A stretch of DNA of 64,000 bases from assembly GCA_963728995.1 (NCBI GenBank), contig CAVSMD010000004.1:682001-746000 (forward strand), in the 5' to 3' direction. The DNA comes from FEN-1219 sp963728995 (GTDB taxonomy: Bacteria; Pseudomonadota; Gammaproteobacteria; Steroidobacterales; Rariloculaceae). Below the pieces are notes generated by a model, which was given only the letters and a program-made list of their open reading frames with translations, was not told where the DNA came from and made no database searches. A program made the position numbers and the translations under genes. Every line of letters starts with the position of its first letter. The first letter of the stretch is position 1. Below, in pieces: positions 18,207-29,039 of the stretch.

Positions 18207-19471
18207 GCGGCGCCACGCCCGCGCCAGCCCCGCCGCCGGACCCCGCGCTCGTCCGCCGCCTGCGACGCATGCGGCTAATGGCGACCGCGCTCCTCGCGAT
18301 CATGGCCGCGATTTTCGTCGCCAGCACCTGGTGGCTGCCGACCACCGGCTGGACCGGCGGCGCGCGGGCGTTCGCGGAAGCCGCGCTGATCGGCGGCCTC
18401 GCCGACTGGTTCGCGGTCGTCGCACTGTTCCGCCGGCCGCTCGGTCTGCCGATCCCGCATACGGCGATCGTGCCCGCTCGCAAAGACGACATCGGCCGGG
18501 CTCTCGCACGCTTCATCCGCGACCATTTCCTGGTACGCGAAGCGATCGAACGGCGGCTCGACCGCAGCGACCTGGCCGGACGGCTCGGTACGTGGCTCGA
18601 CGACGAGCGCAACGCGGCCCGAGTGAGTCGCGATCTCGCCGCCGCCCTCGATTGGGCGCTGCGCTCGGGCGACGGCAGTGAGCTCCGTGCCGCGCTGGCC
18701 GGCACGCTGGAACGCGCATTCAACGCCGTGCCGGTGAGCGAGGCCGTCGGCACGCTGCTCGACGTGCTGCTGTCCGGCGATCGAATGCAAACGCTGATCG
18801 ACCAGCTCGTCCACTTCGGCCGCACGCAGCTCGATGCCCATCGGTTTGCCATCCGCCTGCGAATTCGCGAGCAGAGCCCGTGGTGGCTGCCGAAGTTCGT
18901 CGATCGGGAGATTTACGACAAGCTCGTCGGCGAGATGGAGCAGCTGCTCGACGCCATAGCGAGCGACCCGAATCACCCCGCGCGCACGGACATTCGCAGC
19001 CAACTGGACTCGCTACGGCAAACGCTCGCCGCCGACCCCGCGCTCGTCGCGAGGAGCCGCGCATTGCAGCAGGAGCTCACCAGCCATCCCGCCGTGCGAA
19101 GCTACCTCGAGGATCTATGGAAACGGCTCGGCGAGGAGCTGCACGCGGCCCTGGCGAACCCAGACTCGCCGCTCATGCTCGGGCTGACGAGCGAGATCCG
19201 CAAGCTCGGCGAGGTCCTGCACACCGACGCCGAGGTCGCGGCACGGTTGAACGGTTGGCTGCGCCGACTGCTGCTGTATCTCGTCGAAAACTACCGCGAT
19301 CCGCTCGCGGAGATCGTCTCGGAGACCATCGAGAGCTGGGACCCACGAGCCACGGCGCAGCGAATCGAGCTCAACATCGGCACCGACCTGCAGTACATCC
19401 GCGTGAACGGCACGCTCGTCGGCGGCCTCGTAGGCCTCACGCTCTACGTCGTTACCGCGCTCGTCGCCTGA
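18203..19471 (+). CDS. DUF445 family membrane-anchored protein
   Basis: 422 residues, related to E. coli YjiN. N-terminal membrane helix (about 28-50), then the conserved GLADWFAVVALFRRPLGLPIPHTAIVP signature (in pieces) that defines DUF445, a long charged helical region (about 90-385), and a C-terminal membrane helix ending VGGLVGLTLYVVTALVA. Both ends are probably in the inner membrane with the helical body outside it. Function unknown. Its 3' end overlaps the convergent fadD by 28 bases. Confidence 0.88.
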   Translation: MSGATPAPAPPPDPALVRRLRRMRLMATALLAIMAAIFVASTWWLPTTGWTGGARAFAEAALIGGLADWFAVVALFRRPLGLPIPHTAIVPARKDDIGRALARFIRDHFLVREAIERRLDRSDLAGRLGTWLDDERNAARVSRDLAAALDWALRSGDGSELRAALAGTLERAFNAVPVSEAVGTLLDVLLSGDRMQTLIDQLVHFGRTQLDAHRFAIRLRIREQSPWWLPKFVDREIYDKLVGEMEQLLDAIASDPNHPARTDIRSQLDSLRQTLAADPALVARSRALQQELTSHPAVRSYLEDLWKRLGEELHAALANPDSPLMLGLTSEIRKLGEVLHTDAEVAARLNGWLRRLLLYLVENYRDPLAEIVSETIESWDPRATAQRIELNIGTDLQYIRVNGTLVGGLVGLTLYVVTALVA

Positions 19472-21140
19472 GCCGCGCGTTCCTTCAGTACCCGCCGCAA
19501 CACCTTGCCGACATTCGATTTCGGCAGCTCGTCGACGAACTCCACGTGCTTCGGCCGCTTGTAGCCGGTCAGGTTCGCGCGCGCGTGCGCGAGAACGTCG
19601 GCAATCGTGACGCTCGGGTCCTTGCGGACGACGAAGAGCTTCACGGCCTCGCCGGACTGCGCGTCCGGCACGCCGATCGCCGCCGCCTCGAGCACGCCAG
19701 GCTGGCGCGTCGCGACGTCCTCGACCTCGTTCGGATACACCTTGAAACCCGACACGACGATGACGTCCTTCTTGCGATCCTCGATGAATACGTATCCGTC
19801 CACGTCGATGCGGCCGACGTCGCCGGTGCGCAGCCAGCCGTCGCCGAACAGCACTTCGGCCGTGTCGTCGCGTCGCTGCCAGTAGCCGGCCATGACCTGC
19901 GGACCCCGAACGCAGATCTCGCCGACCTCGTTGACGCCAAGCTCGCGGCCATCCTCGTCGAAGATCGCGACGTCGGTCGACGGAAACGGCAGGCCCACGG
20001 AGCCGTTGAAGTCCTTGAGATCGAGGGGGTTGCCGCAGACGATCGGCGACGCTTCGGTCAAGCCGTAGCCCTGCGCGATCGGCACACCGGTCACGGCTTG
20101 CCAGCGCGTCGCGACCTCACGCTGCACGGCCATGCCGCCGCCCATGCAAACCCGCAACGCCGAGAAGTCGAGCGTATCGAACCCCGGCGCATGCAGTAGC
20201 CCGTTGAACAGCGTATTGACGCCCGTCATGAACGCGAACCGGGTCGTGCGAAGCTGCTCGATGAACGAGTGCAGATCGCGCGGGTCGGTGATCAGGAGAT
20301 CGTGGCCGCCGAGCTCGACGAAACACAGCAGATTCGCCGTGAGCGAGTACACGTGATACAGCGGCAGCGGCGTCACGACGACCCCCGCGTCGGGCCCGAA
20401 GAACGGCCGCGCCCAGGCGGCCGCCTGCAGCGCGTTCGCGACCATGTTCCGCTGCGTGAGCATGGCGCCCTTGGCGCGCCCCGTCGTGCCGCCCGTGTAC
20501 TGCAGGAACGCCAGATCGCGCGCGCCGAGCGACGGCCGTTCGTAGCGCAGTCGAGCGCCGCGCGCGAGCGCCCCCCGATAGCTCACGGCGGCCGGGATGC
20601 GCCACGAGCGCACCAGCCTGCGCACGTATTTCACGACGAAGTTCACCAGCCAGCGCTTCGGCGCTGGACAGTGATCGCCGAGACGGGAGACGACGACGGT
20701 CGTCAACGCGCTGCGTGCCAATGCCTGCGCGACCGTGTGGGCGAAATTCTCGAGCACGACGATCACGCGGGCGCCGCTGTCCGTGAGTTGATGCTCGAGC
20801 TCCGGCACGGTGTACATGCGGATTCACGTTCACGGCCACGAAGCCGGCGCGTAGCACGCCGAACAACGCCACGACGTATTGCAGCGTGTTCGGCAACATG
20901 ATGGCGACGCGCGCGCCCGGGTCCGATACCAGGAACGGATTGAAGATACGCTGCAAACCCGCGGCTGTGTCGCTCGACCTCGGCAAACGTCAGCGTGGTG
21001 CCGAGGTTTGTGAATGCGGGTTGCTCGGCGAAGCGCTCGAAGCTCGCTTCGAGCAACGCGACGAGCGACGAGTACCGATCGGGATCGATGTCCGCGGGTA
21101 CGCCCGGCGGATAGACATCGAGCCAGCGTCTAGCCGGCAT
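19444..21140 (-). CDS. fadD: long-chain fatty acid-CoA ligase (two frameshifts)
   Basis: Activates long-chain fatty acids to acyl-CoA. From the ATG at 21140 it reads MPARRWLDVYPPGVPADIDPDRYSSLV, close to E. coli FadD, then changes frame near 20918 (PGIGPGARVAIMLPN) and near 20820 (VNVNPMYTVPELEHQL). One extra base at each point accounts for both. The rest is intact: AMP-binding YTGGTTGRAKGAMLTQ, YGLTEASPIV, GWLRTGDVGRID and the catalytic KDVIVVSGFKVYPNEVE. Corrected length 564 residues (E. coli 561). It lies downstream of tesA on the same strand, overlapping it by 11 bases, pairing fatty acid release with activation. Confidence 0.93.
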
Positions 21141-21767
21141 CGCGAGCAACGAGCATCGGAACGAGCGCGCGCCAGACGTTGGCGAACACGACCTTCTGGC
21201 CTGCGGCGTTCGGATGAATTCCGTCCGCTTGCATCAGCTCCGGCTTCAGCGCCACCTCCGGCAGCGCGAGATCGACCAACGTGGCAGTCGAAACGCTGCG
21301 CGAGCTCGGGATATACCGCTGCCAGCGAGCGCGTATACGTCGGGCCGTAGTTCGGCGGAATCTGCACCTGTGCGAGGGCGACACGGGCACCGGCACGCTC
21401 GCTCTGCTCGATCATCTTGCGCGAGGTTGTCGCGCAGCGTCGCGATCGGCTGCCCGCGCAGACCATCGTTGCCACCGAGCTCGATGATCACGACCGCAGG
21501 CGAATGCGAGGCGAGCAGCCGCGGCAGACGCGCGAGCCCGCCCGCTGACGTGTCGCCGGCAATGCTGGCGTTCACCACTTCATAACCGTACCCTTCGCTC
21601 TGCAACCGATCCTTTAGCAGTGCGACCCACGACTGCTCGGTGGCCATGCCGTAGCCGCTGCTCAACGAGTCGCCCACCACGACAATGGTTCGCCCGGCGC
21701 CGTGCGCTGCGCAGAGGCAGAGGACGGTCACGAGCAAGACGGCGGCTAGGCGTTGAAAGATGAGCAC
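21130..21767 (-). CDS. tesA: arylesterase/lysophospholipase TesA-like, SGNH hydrolase (two frameshifts)
   Basis: Periplasmic SGNH-fold thioesterase/lysophospholipase. From a GTG at 21767: a signal peptide (LAAVLLVTVLCLCAAHGAG), block I GDSLSSGYGM (Ser nucleophile), block III ELGGNDGLRG, then, after frame changes near 21417 and 21290, block V ADGIHPNAAGQ with catalytic Asp/His. One extra base at each site explains the breaks; corrected length 211 residues, like E. coli TesA. The start codon lies inside the first codons of the divergent ybbA (starts overlap by 8 bases), echoing the tesA/ybbA pair of E. coli. Confidence 0.9.
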
Positions 21768-22449
21768 CCGCGAGTTCCTGTTACGAGCCGAGCACCTGAC
21801 GAAAAAGGTTAGCAGTCCCGAGGGTGAGCTGACCATCTTAGACGATGTCACGCTCGGCGTGCCGCGCGGCGATACGGCGGCCATCGTCGGACCGTCCGGC
21901 GCGGGTAAATCCACGCTGCTGGCGCTGCTCGCCGGCCTCGACGAGCCAACGTCCGGCAAGGTATGGCTGAACGGCGCCGAGCTGACCGCGCTCGACGAGG
22001 ACGGCCGTGCGGGTTTGCGGAATCGCGAGGTCGGCTTCGTGTTTCAGTCGTTCCATCTGCTGCCCTCTTTGACCGCGATCGAGAACGTGATGCTGCCGCT
22101 CGAGCTCTCCGCCACGGCCAATGCGGCCGCGCGGGCGCGGCAGGCGCTCATCGAGGTCGGCCTCGAGGAGCGGCTGCGACACTATCCGAAGCAGCTGTCC
22201 GGCGGCGAGAAGCAACGCGTCGCGATCGCGCGCGCGTTCGTGACCGGCCCGTCGTTGCTATTCGCGGACGAGCCGACGGGCAACCTCGACAACAAGACCG
22301 GTGCGCGGATCCTCGATCTCCTGTTCGCGCTGAACACGGCGACGGGAACCACGCTCGTGCTGGTCACGCACGACCTCGACGCGGCCGCACGCTGTCGTCA
22401 CGTCATCGAGCTAGGCGGCGGACGGATCGTCGCTTCGCGCTCGCACTGA
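21760..22449 (+). CDS. ybbA: ABC transporter ATP-binding protein YbbA
   Basis: 229 residues of the LolD/MacB-like ATPase family. Walker A GPSGAGKSTLLALLAGL near residue 45, Q-loop FVFQSFHLLPSL, signature LSGGEKQRVAIARAF, Walker B LLFADEPTGNLD and the switch VTHD. Best resemblance is to E. coli YbbA (same N-terminal architecture and divergence from tesA). In E. coli it works with the permease YbbP; here no permease follows, as the next gene is ycgN, so the partner must be elsewhere or lost. Confidence 0.93.
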   Translation: MSTREFLLRAEHLTKKVSSPEGELTILDDVTLGVPRGDTAAIVGPSGAGKSTLLALLAGLDEPTSGKVWLNGAELTALDEDGRAGLRNREVGFVFQSFHLLPSLTAIENVMLPLELSATANAAARARQALIEVGLEERLRHYPKQLSGGEKQRVAIARAFVTGPSLLFADEPTGNLDNKTGARILDLLFALNTATGTTLVLVTHDLDAAARCRHVIELGGGRIVASRSH

Positions 22450-22520
22450 GGCGGGCCGGCCACCGCACGGCAGCTTACACTAGCGGAACTGCCGGGATTT
22501 TCGCGCGGATCACGCACAGC

Positions 22521-22976
22521 ATGTCTGCCTTCTGGCGATCGAAGCGGCTCGCCGACATGACCCCTCAGGAGTGGGAATCACTCTGCGACGGCTGCGGCCG
22601 CTGCTGCCTGAAGAAGCTCGAGGACGCGACGACGGGGCGCGTGCTCTACACGGACGTCGCGTGCAGGCTGCTCGATCGCGAGGCATGCCGCTGCACGCGA
22701 TACGCCGAGCGGCATGCGCGCGTGCCGGACTGCGTGTCGCTCGATCCCAGCGACGCGGCCACGATGCGCTGGTTGCCGACCACATGCGCCTATCGGCGCC
22801 TCGCCGAAGGCAAGCCGCTCGACTGGTGGCATCCGCTCGTATCAGGAGATCCCACCACCGTGCATCGGGCCGGCATCTCCGTTCGGGGGCGGACGCTCTC
22901 GGAAACCGACGTTGCGGAGGACGAGCTCGATAGCCGCGTGATCGGTTGGATCAAGACGCGCGGTTCGCGCCGGTAG
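22521..22976 (+). CDS. YcgN family cysteine cluster protein (UPF0260)
   Basis: 151 residues from ATG. Contains the family's cysteine pattern: CDGCGRCCLKKLED near residue 23, then DVACRLLD, CRCTRYAER, VPDCVSLD and LPTTCAYRRLAEG, ending with the LDWWHPLVSGD and GWIKTRG segments shared with E. coli YcgN. The eight cysteines suggest metal or Fe-S binding, but the biochemical function is unknown. It ends eight bases before the convergent ppc stop. Confidence 0.92.
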   Translation: MSAFWRSKRLADMTPQEWESLCDGCGRCCLKKLEDATTGRVLYTDVACRLLDREACRCTRYAERHARVPDCVSLDPSDAATMRWLPTTCAYRRLAEGKPLDWWHPLVSGDPTTVHRAGISVRGRTLSETDVAEDELDSRVIGWIKTRGSRR

Positions 22977-22984
22977 CGCCCGGC

Positions 22985-25722
22985 TCAGCCCGTGCTCTGC
23001 ATCGCGTGGGCGATGCCGTTGATGCTCGCCGCGAGCGCCTGGAACACCGCGTCGTCCTGCCGACCGTTGGCGCGCCAGCGCTCCAGCAGGCCGACCTGCA
23101 GAAAGCTGATCGGGTCCACGTAGGGGTTCCGCAACCTGATCGCGCGACGCAACGTTCGCGACTCCTCGAGCAGCTCTTTTTGCCGCGTGAGCCGCAGCAC
23201 CATGTCGACGCAGCTCCGGTACTCGCCGCGAATGGCCGGGAAGAACCTGTCGTGCCGCTCGCCGGCGAGCCGCGAGTACTGCGCCGCGATGTCGAGATCC
23301 GCCTTCGCCAGGGCCACCGCCACGTCCGACAGCAGCACGCGGAAGAAATGCCACTGCTCGAACATCTCGACCAGCGCGCCCTCGCCATGCACCTCGATGC
23401 CTTGCTTCAGGCCGCTCGCCACGCCGTACCAGCTCGGCAACAGGCACCGACTCTGCGTCCAAGCGAAGATCCACGGCGCGGCGCGCGGCTCGCCTTGCTC
23501 CTCGCCGACGTGCTCGGCGCGCTCCGACGTGCTCGCGATGCGCTCGATCACGTCGATCGGCGTGGCAGCACGGAAGTACTCCATGAAGTCGCCGGGGTCG
23601 GACAGCAGCTTCAGATACGCGTTGCGGCTCGCGGCCGCGATCTCTTCCATGATCGAGTGCCAGCGGGCCTCGGCCGGGTTTTCGCGCAGGCGGCCGCAGC
23701 GTCACGAGCAGCACGGCCGACAGCGTCTGCTCGAGCGTCCTGAGCGCGATCCCGCGCAGCCCGTACTTCGTGTTGATGTTCTCGCCCTGCTCGGTCATGC
23801 GGAGCCGGCCGGCGATCGCGCCGGCCGGCGCGGCGAGCACCGCCTCGTGCAACGCGCCACCGCTGCGACTGATCGTGCCGCCGCGGCCGTGAAAGACCGT
23901 CAGCGCGACGCCGTGCTTCCGCACGATTGCCACGAGCTCCTGCTGCGCCTTCTGCAGGCTCCAGCGCGCTGCCACGACACCGCCGTCCCGATGACTGTCG
24001 GAGTAGCCCAACATGACGATTTGCTGATCGCCGCGCCCGCGCAGATGCTCGCGATACAGCTTGTCGGCGAGCAGCTTGTCCATGATCTTCGGCGCGCGCT
24101 CGACGTCCTCGCCGGTCTCGAACAGCGGGGCGATGTCGAGCGGGACGGGCTGGCCTTTCGGGCCGAGGTGGCCCCACTTCGCGAGCAGCAGCACCGACAG
24201 CACGTCGTCGACGCCGTGCGCCATGCTGACGATGTAAGGGCCGATCGAGTCGCGGCCGTACTTTCTTCGGCAATGCGCGATGGTCTGAAACACGGCGAGC
24301 GTGCGACGACCCTCGGAGGAGAGCGCCCCGAGGGGCGACTCGCGGCGGTCGAGCGCCTCCTCGAGCCGCCGCGCGCGCTCGTCGTCATCGAGCAGCAGCC
24401 ACCGTCCCTCCTGCAGCGCGGCCCCGATCACTCGCCGATGCACGAGCGCGTTCTGGCGCACATCGACCATCGCCATGTGGAACCCGAACGTCCGGGCCCG
24501 ACGCAGCAGCCGCCGCACCGCGAACAAGCCGGCGTTGCGGCCCTTGTGGGCACGCAGGCTGTCGGCGACGAGCTCGATGTCGGCGATGAACTCGTCCGGC
24601 GATTCGTAGGGATATGCGGCATCGTCGTAGGTGGCCTGCAGGCGCGCCCCGACGAGCCGCAGAAACGCGCGATACGGCATCTGCCGGTGGCGCAACGGCA
24701 GCGAGGCGGCCGCTTCCGAGAAGTGGCCGGCGTACAGGGCCGTGCGCCGATCGAGCTCCTCGGACACCGCGACGCGCTCCGAGCCCTGGCTCAACTGTCC
24801 GGCGAGCTGCTGGCACTCGCGATAGTACAGATCCAGCACGAGCGAGCGCTGCCGGGCGAGCGTCTAGCCTGATGGTCTTGGCCGTGACGTGCGGGTTGCC
24901 GTCCATGTCGCCGCCGACCCATGTGCCGAACTGAACGAGCACCGGCACGCGGATTCGCGCGCCGCGCTCGGCGAACGCGCCCGCGAGCGCGCTTTCGAGA
25001 TTCTCGTAGAACGGCGGCACCATGCGGTACAGCACGTCGGTCAGGAAGAACAGCACGTGCTCGGCCTCGTCGCGCAGCCGCACGCCGGCCTCCGGCCGCT
25101 CGGCCGTCTGCCAGCCGGTGGTCATTTCCTGGCGCACCTTGCCGAGCATGGCTTCGAGCTCGTTCGGCGTGAGATACGGATCCATCATGTCGACGAGATA
25201 GCGCGCGATGCTGTGCTCCTTGCGCAGCAGCGTGCGGCGCGCGACCTCGGTCGGATGCGCCGTGAATACCGGCTGGATCAAGACCGCCGCGAGCGCCCGC
25301 TCGAGCTCGTCGGCGTCGACGCCCTGGCTCTTCAGGCGTTGGCAGACATCGATGAAGCCGAACGGTTGCGGCACCGTCGCGTCGCGCAGGTAGGCGCGCC
25401 GACGGCGGATCCGGTGCACCTTCTCGGCCATGTTGACCATCTGGAAGTAGGTGGAGAACGCGCGAATGAAATCGCGCGCGGTGCGCGGCTCGAGCGCCCC
25501 GAGCAGCGCCTTCAGGTCCCCGTAGGCGGCCCGGTCGCCTTCACGATGCGCGATCGCGAGCTTGCGCGCCGTCTCGACGAGGTCGAACAACGCCTCGCCG
25601 CCCTGCTCGCGCACGAGCTCCCCGACGAGCGTCCCGAGCCGATGCACGTCCTCGCGCAGCGCACGGTCCTTCTCCGCGAAGAAGATGTTGGCGCGAATCG
25701 TGGGCGAGTTGGGTACGGACAT
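22985..25722 (-). CDS. ppc: phosphoenolpyruvate carboxylase (two frameshifts)
   Basis: Carboxylates PEP to oxaloacetate, replenishing the TCA cycle. Visible landmarks: QPVFTAHPTEVARRT (catalytic His) about residue 140, GGDMDGNPHVTAKT, LGYSDSHRDGG, VFHGRGGTISRSGG (catalytic Arg/Gly loop) and the C-terminal RLRNPYVDPISFLQVGLL. The frame shifts near 24865 (after HVTAKTIR) and near 23697 (before LRENPAEARWHS); one extra base each. Corrected length 911 residues. The variants SDSHRDGG and GTISRSGG differ slightly from the usual SDSNKDGG and GSIGRGGG. No other pseudogene sign. Confidence 0.94.
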
Positions 25723-25864
25723 GAGGGGCGGATCCGCCGGCGATTTTACCCCACAAGCCGGCGCCCGGTTTTGCGTCGTTGCACGGTCCGAAGCCTTGCG
25801 CCCGCCTACGCACTACTGGGCGCCAGCTTGACCCCCGTCGGGGGCCCGGACATACTGCCAGCCC

Positions 25865-25945
25865 ATGGGCGACCTGCGAGGACATCGCACTTTCGATCGC
25901 CGCTGGTGGCGCGGGCCAACAGCGGAGCGGGTAGTGCGCGCGTAG
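25865..25945 (+). CDS. trpL: trp operon leader peptide (TrpL)
   Basis: A 26-codon reading frame from an ATG at 25865 to TAG at 25945 with tandem tryptophan codons (TGG TGG, residues 14-15) preceded by two arginines. It lies 100 bases upstream of trpE and 30 bases before an intrinsic terminator, exactly the layout of a ribosome-mediated attenuator. Scarce charged tRNA-Trp would stall the ribosome at Trp14-15 and favour antitermination. Tandem Trp codons by chance in so short a frame at this place are unlikely. Confidence 0.88.
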   Translation: MGDLRGHRTFDRRWWRGPTAERVVRA

Positions 25946-25974
25946 AAGACCTCAAAGTCGTCTCTCGACCATGC

Positions 25975-26016
25975 AAACCCATCTTCGCGGTAACGGAGAT
26001 GGGTTTTTTGTTTTTT
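25975..26016 (+). terminator. trp attenuator terminator
   Basis: AAACCCATCT pairs perfectly with AGATGGGTTT around a 12-base loop (TCGCGGTAACGG), followed by TTTTTTGTTTTTT. It lies between the leader peptide and trpE, with no gene ending here, so it acts as a regulated terminator rather than an operon end. Confidence 0.92.
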
Positions 26017-26045
26017 GGACCCTGCTAAACCGAGGCAGTCGAGTC

Positions 26046-27432
26046 ATGGAGTCACCGTTCGATATCGCCGCCGATCTCGATACCCCGGTATCGGCCTACA
26101 TGAAGCTCAGGGCGTTTGAGCCGCTGTTTCCTGCTCGAAAGCGTCGAGAGCGGCGAGCGGCTCGCCCGCTACTCGTTCGTCGGGCTTGGGGGCGCGACTG
26201 ACGCTCGAGCTCTACGCCGATCGCCTCACGATCGACGGCCAGCCCGCACGAGCGCCCGACGAGCTCCGCCGAATGGCTCGCGCTGATGCGCGACGTCGCT
26301 GCACCGGGCGCCGGCGCTCGAGCCCGAGATCGAAGGGATCCCGTTCAACGGCGGCCTCGTCGGCACCACGGGCTACGACGTCGTCCGGTTCTTCGAGCGC
26401 CTGCCGCCCAATCGGCGCGAGCTCGACGGGCTGCCGCAGGCCGTGTACGTCGCGCCGGAGTCGCTGCTCGTGTTCGATCACCTGACGCGCCGCGTCGCGC
26501 TGCTGCACGCGGGCTCGGAGCGCGAGCGTGCGGCGCTGCGCAGTCGCGTCGTCGCGGCGCTGCGCGGCGGGCTCGACGCCCCCGATCAGCAGGGCGAATT
26601 CACGCCGGCCGGCTCGAGCATGACGGAGCCCGAATTCCTGGCCGCGGTCGGCGCGGCCAAGGCGCACATCAAGGCCGGCGACATCTACCAAATCGTGCTG
26701 TCGGTCCGCTTCAGCGGCCGCACGGACGTCGACGCGTTCCAGACCTACCGCGGCTTGCGCCTGCTGAATCCTTCGCCCTACATGTTCTTCTTCGAGGTCG
26801 GCGACCTGCGCGTCGCCGGCTCCTCGCCCGAGGCGCTCGTGCGGCTCACGGGACGGCACGCGAGCCTGCGCCCGATCGCCGGCACGCGACCGCGCGGCGC
26901 GACGCCCGAGCACGATCTTGCGCTCGAGCACGAGCTGCTCGCGGATCCGAAGGAAAACGCCGAGCACGTCATGCTCGTCGATCTCGCCCGCAACGATCTC
27001 GGCCGCGTCGCGAGCGGCGGCTCGGTGCACGTCGATCCGTACCGCAAGATCGAGCGCTACAGCCACGTGATGCACATCGTCAGCGGCGTGCAGGGTCTCG
27101 TCGCCGCCGATCGCGACGCGTTCGACCTGTTCGCGGCCGCGTTCCCGGCCGGCACGCTGGTCGGCGCGCCGAAGGTCCGCGCGATGCAGCTGATCGCCGA
27201 GCTCGAGCCCACGGCGCGCGGTCTATACGGCGGCACGGTCGGCTACTTCGCCAAGAACGGCAACATGGATCAGGCCATCACGATCCGCACGATGGTGTTC
27301 CACGGCGACGAATACAGCTTTCAGGCGGGCGCCGGCATCGTGTCCGACAGCGAGCCCGACCGGGAGTACCAAGAGGTGCTCGCGAAGAGCGCGATCCTAC
27401 GGCGAGCGCTGGCAGCTCGCGAAGGAAGGACT

Positions 27433-27436
<4 letters not shown>
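26046..27436 (+). CDS. trpE: anthranilate synthase component I (five frameshifts)
   Basis: Forms anthranilate from chorismate. The N-terminal part MESPFDIAADLDTPVSAYMKL breaks near 26128, 26198, 26265 and 26310, then runs cleanly through FNGGLVGTTGYDVVRFFE, AGDIYQIVLSVRF, PIAGTRPRGATPEHD, LVDLARNDLGRVA, GTLVGAPKVRAMQLI and AGAGIVSDSEPDREYQE. A last extra base near 27415 hides the true end (LAKEGL, stop TGA at 27434-27436, overlapping the trpG ATG). Without this correction trpE and trpG would look fused. Corrected length 461 residues, with a shorter N-terminus than Pseudomonas TrpE. First gene of the trp operon, behind the attenuator. Confidence 0.93.
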
Positions 27437-28003
<567 letters not shown>

Positions 28004-28007
<4 letters not shown>

Positions 28008-29039
28008 GCGTGAATCCGCAGCAACTGCTGGAGCGCCTGCTCGCCGGCCAGAGCCTCGACGAGCCGACGGCGACTGCGTTGCTGCGCGTGATGGCGAGCG
28101 GCGAGCTGGCGCCGGCGCTCGCCGGCGCGCTGCTCGTGGCGCTGCGCAGCAAGGGCGAGACGGCGGCGGAGATCCGCGGCTTCGCGCGCGGCATGCGCGA
28201 GCTCGCGCGGCGGCCCGCGATCGCGCCCGGACCCTACGTCGACATCGTCGGCACGGGCGGCGACGCGTCGCACAGCCTGAATCTGTCCACCGGCAGCGCG
28301 CTGCTCGCCGCCGCTTGCGGCGTGCCGGTCGTGAAGCACGGCAACCGCTCGGTGTCGAGCAAGTGCGGCAGCGCCGACGTGCTCGCGGCGCTCGGCCTGC
28401 CGATGCCGCTCGACGAGGCAGCGGCCGGCGAGTGCCTCGCAGCGGTTCGGCTTCACGTTCCTGTTCGCGCCCCACTATCACCCGGCGATGAAGCACATCG
28501 CGCCCGTGCGCCAGGCGCTCGGCGTGCGCACCGTGTTCAACATCCTGGGCCCGCTCGCCAACCCGGCCGCCCCGCCGTTTCACGTGATCGGCGCCTTCAG
28601 CGACGAGATCGCCGCATTGATGGCCGAGACGCTCGCCGGCTTGCCGCTGACGCGCGCCTTCGTCGTGCACGGCACCGCGGGCTGGGACGAGGCCACGCCG
28701 GTGGGCCCCTTCGTCTGCTACGACGTGCGGCCCGGCCGCGTCGCCCGCAGCGTCCGCGATCCGCGCGATGCCGGCATCGAGCGTTGTGCGCTCGAGGAGC
28801 TGCGCGGCGCCGAGACGGCCGTCAACGCGGCGCGGCTCAAGGCCGCGCTCGGCCGGCGGCGACACGGCCGCTCATCGCAACGCGCTCGTGCTGGGCGCCG
28901 CGCTGGCGCTCGAGGTCACGGGCATCTCGCGCCGATGCCGCGAGCGCGGTGGCCCGGGCGCGCGAGACGCTCGCTGAGCGGCGCCGCGGCGCGGCTCGTC
29001 GACGGACTGGCGGCATTCGGCAAGGAACGATCGCCATGA
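28004..29039 (+). CDS. trpD: anthranilate phosphoribosyltransferase (four frameshifts)
   Basis: Transfers phosphoribosyl from PRPP to anthranilate. PRPP loop VDIVGTGGDASHSLNLST, KHGNRSVSSKCGSADVL, then after a frame change near 28446 FTFLFAPHYHPAMKHIAPVR and RTVFNILGPLANPA. Three further extra bases (near 28853, 28933 and 28977) shift through GGDTAAHRNALVLGAALALEV to the end AARLVDGLAAFGKERSP. Corrected length 343 residues, standard. Not fused to trpG as in E. coli; separate small TrpG as in pseudomonads. Overlaps trpC by four bases. Confidence 0.93.
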
